Below are positions 57,413 through 64,000 of a DNA stretch of 64,000 nt, piece by piece; the stretch's first letter is position 1; each line of letters opens with the position of its first letter. The DNA lies in NCBI GenBank assembly GCA_949987705.1, contig OX465286.1:24292045-24356044 (forward strand), in the 5' to 3' direction. Position numbers and translations under genes: made by a program. Source of the stretch: Thereva unica (lineage: Eukaryota; Arthropoda; Insecta; Diptera; Therevidae). Below the pieces are notes generated by a model. The model worked only from the letters and a program-made list of their open reading frames with translations. It had not been told where the DNA came from and made no database searches.

Positions 57413-57467
57413 AGTAAAGAAATTCAAGTAAGCGCGGGTAAACGGCGGGAGTAACTGGACTCTCTTA
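55913..57467 (+). rRNA. 28S rRNA gene, internal segment ending at the R2 site
   Basis: Begins near CAGGGGAAACCCTGATGGAA and includes GACGTGCAAATCGATTATCA, CGAACCATCTAGTAGCTGGT, GCTTGATTGGGAAACAATAA and GCGGGTAAACGGCGGGAGTA. It ends GGACTCTCTTA, just before the R2 cleavage position. The 28S 5' end, 5.8S and both ITS are missing between this and 18S. The deletion joint has GTC in common with both sides. Confidence 0.92.
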
Positions 57468-57526
57468 CCGGATTTCATCGCGTGCAGATGTGCATTTGAG
57501 AGCTCCCGGGTATCTATTTATATCTG

Positions 57527-58190
57527 CTTAAATAAACGCGCATCAGTACTCGCAAGTGTTTTTAATCAAAATTTGCTATCCCAGTATAAATATTATGAAC
57601 TTTTAAAAGCACCACCGGTGTTTTTATCGCGGAAATTTGTTAATTAAAACAACAAATTTTTGGACAACAGCAGTGCTTCAGTTTAGACACAATCCGACAC
57701 ATTCCACAGCAAGGAATCAAATCGTATCCCCCGGAAAACCATTTGTAAAAGCTTAAATAATCGCGCAGTGCGTGCAAGTGTATCTAATTAAATTTAAATT
57801 TACTATTCCATTATAACAATTATCAATCGAATTTCTACATTTTCATAGCGGCAATCTGCTAATTAAATAGCAAATGTTGTCAACAGCAGCTTTTACCACC
57901 AGCAGAATCAAGTTTCAGTTTGTAATCCACACACAATCCACAGCAAAGAATTAAATTTCAGCCACCGGAATTCCAGTTAAATGTGCTTAAATAATCGCCC
58001 ATTAGTGTTTGCAATTATTCAGCTAAATTTACTACTCCGCTTTAACAATTTTCCGATAATCAACTGCATCGCGAAATTTCCTAATTTAATAACAATTTTG
58101 ACAACGGCAGCTTTCAACACCAGCAGAAATAATTTTCAGTTTAGGCACAATCCGCAGCAACGAATTAATAAAATTTGGCCTAAAGGTAAG
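57527..58190 (+). repeat. Three tandem copies of a 220-230-bp unit behind the R2 5' junction
   Basis: Units start near 57527, 57751 and 57979 with the pattern CTTAAATAAxCGC-xCA-GT. Each continues with TTGCAATT/TGCAAGTGT, a CTAATTAAAT/AACAAAT stretch, CAACAGCAGCTTTxACCACC, GTTTAGACACAATCC, ACAGCAA-GAATTAAA and CCACCGGAA. Divergence between units is substantial, so the duplication is old. Confidence 0.75.
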
Positions 58191-58459
58191 CAAGAATTTT
58201 TAAATCCGATAATGAAAGAACGATTCTCAATCTGTGTTATTGTGTTGGTGAATAAACTATAGCCGTGTTTTTTTTAATGAACTGTATAGGTCTTCCCCAT
58301 ACAAATCTCAAAACCCAGGCTTCATCGGGGTTTCTATCGAGGTTTTGGGAAATTTCTTAAATTGCATATTGCATACTTTCAAGGGTCTATTAGTGCGCAC
58401 ATATTTCGTATTCCGGTTGTACGCGAATTTAAATATTTAAAATAAAATCTATAATAGAA

Positions 58460-59601
58460 ATGGCATCTCAAGAGCTTTTATTATCTGCATTAGTGTTTAA
58501 TTATTTGAATATTAAAAGTAAAATCCTTGCGAAAGTCTTTAAAAGCCGAAGTAATGCAGTAAGTAAAAAGATAACCAAAAACACTCGGTTGACGAGTGGT
58601 ATTTACCTTAAAATTTGTGTTAATTTCATAATTTGGTACGTGAGTTTATATAAAAAATGCCATTATCTATATAATTTTCCTTAATTATTTTTCGGCATGC
58701 TTGTAAACACGTGGTGGTCTTGACATTTGTTTCCTCATGCTCGAGATGTACATTTTGAAATTTATTTCATATAAAATTAGGCCACTCAGTTATTTTTAAA
58801 TTTATTATCTCTTTTCAGCCCAATTTACCAGCATCAGCTCCTCAGTTAGAAGAGATTCTTGCACATTATAAGAAAACTGGGCCTAGGAAATTCCCTCCGT
58901 TAAAAGACGAACAAGACAACAGCTCAAGCAATGAAAATGACGATTCAGAAGATCAGACCAAGGGGGCCTCGATGGTCAAGGGGTAAGGCGCCTGACTGCT
59001 TTCTCAGAGGTCCCGGGCTCGAATCCCGACCAGCCCCACGGTCCTTCGCCTTTTCCACTTTTCCATCCACATAACTTCCCTTCTTTCTTCTCCCCTCTTT
59101 ACATTCCTGATTCCTCCTGTCATAGCCTTCGCTAGTCCTTCCCCGCTCCACCAAGCGCATGTCATCGGTTGGCTGATGAGATTCAACTCGTTTCAGGAGG
59201 CATAACACTCCAGCGAGATGTTTCTTCTCAAATGCCCCTATGCCAGAGTCGCGAAATGGTTGGAAGTAGGTGGAATAAAAATATTGCGGCCAGGTTGTAG
59301 CAGCTCCTTCCTACTTCTCTGTCTCTTTCTACTCTCTATTTTCCGGCTAGATCTGCTGTTCGACATTCTATACGAAGAAAATAGATTGTCGAACAGTACA
59401 AAGGGGCTTTCCCTAAGCCTCTAGTCTATCAAATAAAAAAAAGACACAATCCAATTGCGAAACCAGTATTTAAAAAGAAGGCTGCTCCAATTGTTGAGAC
59501 TTCTGAGGACACTTCAGAGGAAGAGGAAGCACTTCAAATTGTGGCTGTAAAGAGAGCCGCTGCTGAAGAGGGCGAGAGAACCTCCCCCCGAAAAAGCTCA
59601 G
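58460..59601 (+). pseudogene. Partial gene: LisH plus acidic/basic nucleolar protein (Nopp140/NOLC1-like), two exons
   Basis: Exon 1 (58460-58558, 33 codons) reads MASQELLLSALVFNYLNIKS with K-I-L-A-K-V-F following, a LisH-like helix pair. It ends in phase 0 at a GTAAGT donor. Exon 2 starts at 58819 after CTCTTTTCAG with PNLPASAPQLEEILAHYKKT, then a serine/aspartate cluster (SSSNENDDSEDQ). A SINE interrupts it. After the SINE, at about 59448, the frame continues PIAKPVFKKKAAPIVETSED with TSEEEE, to a donor CAG|GTGAGT at 59601/59602. LisH followed by alternating acidic serine and lysine/alanine/proline blocks is the design of Nopp140, a chaperone of snoRNPs in nucleolus and Cajal bodies. Only the N-terminus is present. 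Confidence 0.55.
58953..59444 (+). mobile_element. tRNA-derived SINE inside the Nopp140-like exon
   Basis: The head (about 58963-59040) is tRNA-like. GGTCAAGGGGTAAGGCGCCT contains an A-box, and GGTCCCGGGCTCGAATCCC matches the B-box GGTTCGANTCC core. A pyrimidine-rich body and an A-rich tail (AAATAAAAAAAAG) follow. It splits the exon frame between acidic (EDQT) and basic (PIAKP) parts. The duplication is short and imperfect (about AGAC). Confidence 0.78.
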
Positions 59602-60202
59602 GTGAGTTATTTAATAATTTGGAACTTTTACTTATAGAGTTCAATATAATTGTCCGTAAGAGAATCTTCGAATGCAAGATCCTATATTTCAATTGATTTT
59701 ATTTTGTATGTTACGTATTTTGAGACTGCGGTTTATTAACTTATTTATTTATTTAGCCAAACAAGGCACCGTTACAAATTAAAAAAAACATGGTAGTACA
59801 ACAGTCCTTGTTATAATTGATTAACATTTTAGTATTGACAAAGGTGGGAGTTATGTTAGTAGGGGTCTGAGAAAAGTTGGCTACCTTGTTGAGTGAAGGG
59901 GAGAAACAGGAGCTCAGACTATTAAAGACCATACAGCCAGGGCCGCATTTCAGCATGTGCAACAAGTGCTATAGCACAGACAGACACTCCAATTATATTT
60001 ATATAGATAGATAATTGATTTTTTAGAAACATATTTATTATTTTCTAGCGAGGATTTGGTGCAACAGTGCAAAAAATAACACTTAACTTCCGTTTAATTT
60101 TAAAATTTTTAAGCATCGAAGTAGGCGCTACATGAAATTTCCCTTGTCGTTTTTTTAATGAACTCGATGAAAGAACTATATGGTTCATTAAAAAAACACG
60201 GC
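59602..60202. other. Intron-like remainder of the captured block
   Basis: AT-rich sequence after the exon 2 donor. A patch of different composition (about 59755-59995, starting AGCCAAACAAGGCACCGTTA) may be another insertion. No coding content. Confidence 0.4.
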
Positions 60203-61247
60203 TTATATAAAAGCGTTTGCACTGATATTCAAATAAATAAATTTTATTAAATAATTAATAATATTAAGTAATTAATTCTTGTAATTTCGTAAATTTTAAA
60301 TTTTTGAATTAATTTGTAATTTTTGGAATTCCTACAAAATCTTCTAGGGATTAATGTAAATATTTTGAATCAATTTCAAGCCAGCTAGAATTTAAGGCTG
60401 ATTTACAATGTTGCGAGAGTGCGATGCGACAACGAGACGAGTCTCGCACGCACTGTCAAAACGTTTTCCATATCGTATGTTCAAATGCCGCAATGTACAA
60501 TGCAGTGATTTGCGATAATACGAGACGAGAGAATTTGGAAATATTGAAATTTTAACGCTCCGAGAGGCGATGACAAGTCTCATATGACAGATTTTTTAAT
60601 TTTGAATTTTAAATAATTATTTCTGTCATCGGAAAGACAGATTTAGTTGATTTTTGATACAAATAAAAATGCAAAGAATAAGCGAAGCTGATGTTGAAAA
60701 AATGATTGATTTAATAAAATCAAAACCAGCTATTGTAGCGTAAGAAAGGGTTTTTGTTGTTCTTGAAGAACGCATTTTCCTTATCTAAAGATATTATTTG
60801 CATTAATATAAAAAATTAAATATAGAAAATTAATGTTGTTACTTTTGACATATATTGTGTCAAAACTATAAAATTTGACATAGTGAACTAGATTCGTACT
60901 CGCATTATTGTAATTCTACCTGCGAGTTTCCAGCGATAGCGAGTATCGTCCGACAACTCGTCTCGCTGACGCACCGCTAGAGATTGAATACCGGGATTCC
61001 GGGATCCCCAAAACCGGGATACCGGACCAATTTTTCTCCGGTATTACAATACCGGTATTAGTAGACAATACCGAAATTTCGGTATTTAAGAAAACAGGTT
61101 TTTGTTTCATTCAAAGTCTCGACAACAAATAATTTTTGCACTAAACTGCGAAGTCGTCTTGGTGACGACAGCATTAACAAATTGTGTTTTTGCGTGCTCA
61201 CTTTTTGCGTACAGATAAATGAAAATAAGATTGGGCGCTTTCAGTAA

Positions 61248-62460
61248 GGCTGGTCGTCCACTGGAAGCGTATTCGGCTACATGAGCGGCTACACGCGACA
61301 GATCCAACATAATGAATTTCATATAAACGACGTCCACTGCAAGCGACTTCGAGCGGGCGGCTATAGGCGTAGTCGAGCGTGCCGCGCGAATCCAAATTAA
61401 TTTGGATTGGTCGCGCGTAGCCGCTCGAATCAGAAAATAATTTTCTCTAAAGCAGATTAGAGTTAAGAAAGTTTCATGAAAGACATTTAAGATTTAGGGA
61501 GAGTTCTAATTACACATATTATAAAAATTTCAATATATTATTTCAGTGTAGGAGGATTATAGAAAATTTAACGAAAAGGGAATTTAACGGAAATAGGATT
61601 GCTTTAAATATATTTGAATAAAATATAAGATATCTTAAGGTATGTAAGTCAATAAGATCGGACTGGAAGTTTGATTTTATTATAGGAAATTCATTGATTC
61701 TTATTAGTAGCAAAAATTGTGTTTTGTATTTAATTGAAATTCAGGTGTTTATTTGTAGTTGTATTTAAGGGCACTCCATGTTTTGACGTTTTCACCATGT
61801 TAGGCCAATGAACCAAATGAACCGAATGAACGGATCTTTTGAATGGTTCTTTTTAGTGAACAGAACTGAAAAGCGCCATTTCAACACCACTACTAAACAT
61901 CTTCTGAGATATGAATGTTGCAGCTAGTTTAGTTAATAGGAATATATTTAAAAGAAACCTTGCTTCAAAAAAGAAATAGCAAGTCAATTCAGTGCCATAA
62001 AGATAAAGGGCGTGCACATTCTTCAATTGTATAGCTCATTTTAGATTATTTTGAGAGTCACACTGAGACGTTCCGCACTACGGCATCCAAAATATATTGG
62101 AATGTGTTGAGGTTCATACGATAATAGTCGAAGAATTTAAGGGGATTTTTCCTCTAATTCGTCTTGTAGATGATGAAACTCCCACAGGCACATCCTCTTT
62201 TCTAAAATAGGACTAACCCAATATGTTCGTCTTTTTTTATTGATTCTACGCCTCATCCACGTAGAATTTTCCGAAAAATGTTTATCCTCTTCTTCCTTCA
62301 CAATATTTTTACGTTAAAGTTCACTTAAAACTGAGCAGCATGAAAAGCTTGCAGTGGACGACCCCTGTAGCGTGTAGCCGCGAATCTCCGAGCCGCCTGT
62401 AGCCGCTCATGTCGCCGAAGCGCGTAGCTGCTCGAATACGCTTCCAGTGGACGACCAGCC
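61248..62460. mobile_element. Harbinger-like element nested in the hAT element
   Basis: TAA at 61245-61247 and 62461-62463 flank GGCTGGTCGTCCACTGGAAG and exact inverted complement. The arms contain many CGAATACGC/AGCGGCTA motifs (61260-61420 and 62345-62460). 1.2 kb, non-coding. Confidence 0.78.
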
Positions 62461-62639
62461 TAATAAATAAGTCAATTGCGCACGCATCCTGCATCTACTG
62501 AAAGCGCCCATTGTGTTACACAATTTGTGTATTTTTGTGTAATATAACTGTTGTGTTTTGACATTAAAGTACTTGTGCAATGAATGGTTTTGGTGTGTTC
62601 TTTTATTCTTATTTTCTTCATTTTCTTTATTTTGTTCCA

Positions 62640-62750
62640 CATTAATGCTATCTATGAGTTTAGCATTAATGCTATAGATTCGCTATTAATGCTTCGATTT
62701 TAGAATTTATGCTATAAGTTCAGCATTAATGCCAAAGAATTATAAATTTG
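62640..62750. repeat. Short AGCATTAATGC repeat cluster
   Basis: GCATTAATGCTAT-type palindromic motifs recur five or six times in about 110 bp, within the right half of the hAT element. Confidence 0.6.
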
Positions 62751-63331
62751 ATGCTTTTCAATGATTTAAGCAAAATTTAGTTTATGTAATCCAATCACAA
62801 TGAAATTTTATCTAAGCTCTCTCAATTTTATTCAATTTTGAATAAAAACATTTGTTATTGTTTTTTACGAACATTTACACTCGGTGCGCATTGTGTTATT
62901 TGTTATTGTTTGTTAATTTAAACATATTTTAATTGTTATCATAATACCGGTATTAATACCGGTATCCCGGTATCGCTTTGGTACAATACCGAAATACCGG
63001 TATTGAAAAATACCTCCGGTATTGCAATCCCTACGCACCGCAATCACGGAATATTGTAAATCAGCCTTTAGAGTGTGTATAATTTCGTAAATTTGTAAGT
63101 TTCTGGTAATTGATATTAATAGCAATATTCGGGATTTCCTTCAGAATTCTCAATAGTGTAATAGGAATATTTTATCTTTCAAACCAGTTAGAATAAGATA
63201 GTTAAGTTCATCTTGCTGAGAATTTGGTGCGGTTGCAGATAAAGAGAGATTATACGCTCAAGACCTAAGTGCGTTGAAATAAGTGGTGTACGAGTTAACC
63301 ATAATATTTGTTGCAAGCGAGCAATACCGCT

Positions 63332-64000
63332 ATGCAGTCACCACAACAAGAAGAAGGAAGATTTGGGTGTATTCATATTTCCTCATATGATTCGAGAGAA
63401 AATTTAAAGGCGCATCAAAGGCGCTTCTGTAGGGGTGAGCAAGCCAACGACCCTGACAATCGGAAATGCCAATTATGCGGGAGAGTATTCAAGAACTATG
63501 CAGGAATGAGACACCTACAATGTGCACACAACAAGGAATACAATGCAGAAATGAAAGAGGAGAGCAAGGGATCAAAAGTCCGTTGGACCGAGGACGACGA
63601 GAACGAAATGGCCAGAGCTGAAGCGGAATATGAAGGCAGCAACCTAATCGAATATCTTACCTCCATCTCGAAGAGAACGATGGATGGAATAAAAGAATCA
63701 CAAAGGTATAAGGATAAGGTGGCTTTCTACAAAAACAAGAACGCAGCGAACATCACGTCTACAGTCGAATGCCCTGAAGGGGCAAGGAATAACAAAGGAG
63801 AGGCAGACGAATTGCTAAAAGACCATCTACTCAGCCTGGACAAAACTAGACCAAGAGGACGAAGAACTTCTAGAGTGCGTATTAAATAGCAACGCATCTG
63901 CAGCCAAAGAAGCCCTTAACATCTGGGTGACCCGATGTATTAACGAACATTCTAGGAATAAGAAACATAATTGCGCAGCAGACTACAGTTCCAACCTCGC
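63332..64000 (+). CDS. R2 copy B ORF, N-terminal zinc fingers and Myb domain (partial)
   Basis: The ATG at 63332 gives MQSPQQEEGRFGC, matching the start of copy A. The first finger is degenerate (GCIHISSYDSRENLKAHQRR, then F-C, lacking the second cysteine). The second is a good C2H2 finger (CQLCGRVFKNYAGMRHLQCA, then H). A Myb-type block VRWTEDDENEMARAEAEYEG follows. The reading ends at 63889, but homologous sequence continues in another frame (EDEELLECVLNSNASAAKEA to the window end), so one indel near 63820 breaks it. In R2 these domains bind 28S rDNA around the insertion site. RT and endonuclease lie beyond the window. Confidence 0.78.

Larger units (their letters stand above)
58262..60202. 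mobile_element. TIR-bounded block carrying exons of a Nopp140-like gene
   Basis: Left end GCCGTGTTTTTTTTAATGAA, and the inverted right end ending TTCATTAAAAAAACACGGC. The pair matches over about 28 bp with two mismatches. The flanks (left ...ACTATA, right TTATAT...) leave the duplication ambiguous (TAT or 5 bp with one mismatch). Inside lie a promoter-like stretch, two exons with good splice sites, and a SINE. No transposase. A transposon that captured host sequence is the simplest reading. Confidence 0.6.
60978..63033. mobile_element. hAT element with TAGGGATTG-type ends
   Basis: 8-bp duplication CGCACCGC (60970-60977 and 63034-63041). Left end TAGAGATTGAATACCGG and inverted right end TAGGGATTGCAATACCGG. 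Several further ACCGGTATT and ATACCGG motifs lie in both subterminal regions, a clustering typical of hAT transposase binding sites. No transposase. Confidence 0.85.
60395..63067. mobile_element. Harbinger-like non-autonomous element inserted in R2 copy B
   Basis: TTA at 60392-60394 and 63068-63070 flank AGGCTGATTTACAATGTTGC and the inverted end ATTGTAAATCAGCCT, with further arm similarity (GTGCGATGCG against CGCACCGCA). The 3-bp TTA duplication fits PIF/Harbinger. Most of its length is the inserted hAT (60978-63033). Its own sequence is only about 620 bp and non-coding. Confidence 0.75.
57468..64000 (+). mobile_element. R2 retrotransposon copy B, 5' junction present, runs off the window
   Basis: 28S is cut within ACTCTCTTA|AGG, the R2 target, with loss of the last few target bases, as is common at R2 5' junctions. 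After nested insertions are removed (58262-60202 and 60395-63067), a 5' untranslated region leads to an ORF at 63332 with R2-type fingers and Myb. The orientation is the same as copy A. Confidence 0.8.

Noticed and set aside
58945..59208. 87-codon minus-strand frame and a functional tRNA gene at 58963-59040
   Set aside because: The frame is antisense to the SINE. The tRNA-like head has A and B boxes but is followed by a SINE body and A-rich tail, so it is not a tRNA gene.

Overview
The window comes from an animal nuclear genome, almost certainly an insect. It is AT-rich, has spliceosomal introns, and is packed with eukaryotic transposons. The best anchors are pieces of the ribosomal DNA locus. 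Two 28S segments border R2-type retrotransposons at the canonical R2 target site (copy A 3' junction at 27672/27673; copy B 5' junction near 57467/57468). An 18S gene is split at 45347/54860. Between the copies lies what looks like one intergenic spacer. In order, the scaffold reads: R2 copy A, 28S 3' end (27673-32790), spacer (about 32790-44875), 18S without its first few hundred bases (44876-55912), an internal 28S piece fused straight to 18S (55913-57467, so ITS1, 5.8S, ITS2 and the 28S 5' end are missing), R2 copy B (57468 to the window end). None of these rRNA genes can be functional.

The rest is transposons nested inside transposons. Positions 1-8100 hold an interval with terminal inverted repeats, several MITEs (a TTAA-flanked piggyBac-like one at 2698-3612, foldbacks at 414-721, 4111-4555 and 5280-5545), a Ty3/gypsy LTR and a broken gypsy reverse transcriptase fused to a transposase-like tail. 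R2 copy A starts near 8100. It is split by a PIF/Harbinger element (8387-25433, TAA duplication) that carries a DDE transposase and a MADF-domain gene. That element is itself interrupted by a P-superfamily transposon (8407-13957, 7-bp duplication) and by a large palindromic block (15546-25334) carrying a gene with two Ulp1-like protease modules. The 28S 3' half is split by a 3.9-kb hAT-like element (27962-31879, 8-bp duplication) filled with a 118-119-bp satellite. The spacer holds a Helitron (33156-36979) filled with the same satellite, LINE fragments, gypsy fragments, and an element with 590-bp inverted repeats (41623-44364).

The 18S gene is interrupted by a 9.5-kb member of the same P family (45348-54859). 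Inside this lie a foldback element and a gypsy retrotransposon with recognisable gag, protease, RT and RNase H but no integrase. R2 copy B has a triplicated 230-bp repeat behind its 5' junction. It then carries a TIR-bounded block containing spliced exons that resemble a nucleolar phosphoprotein (Nopp140-like), interrupted by a tRNA-derived SINE, and a three-deep nest (Harbinger-like, hAT, Harbinger-like). Its zinc-finger/Myb ORF begins at 63332 and runs toward the window edge.

No ordinary single-copy host gene was seen apart from the possibly captured Nopp140-like exons. The region reads as a decayed, transposon-laden part of an rDNA array. The most unusual contents are the duplicated Ulp1-like gene in a palindrome, the P-family insertion in 18S with a 7-bp duplication, the satellite shared between a hAT-like element and a Helitron, and the captured gene fragment.
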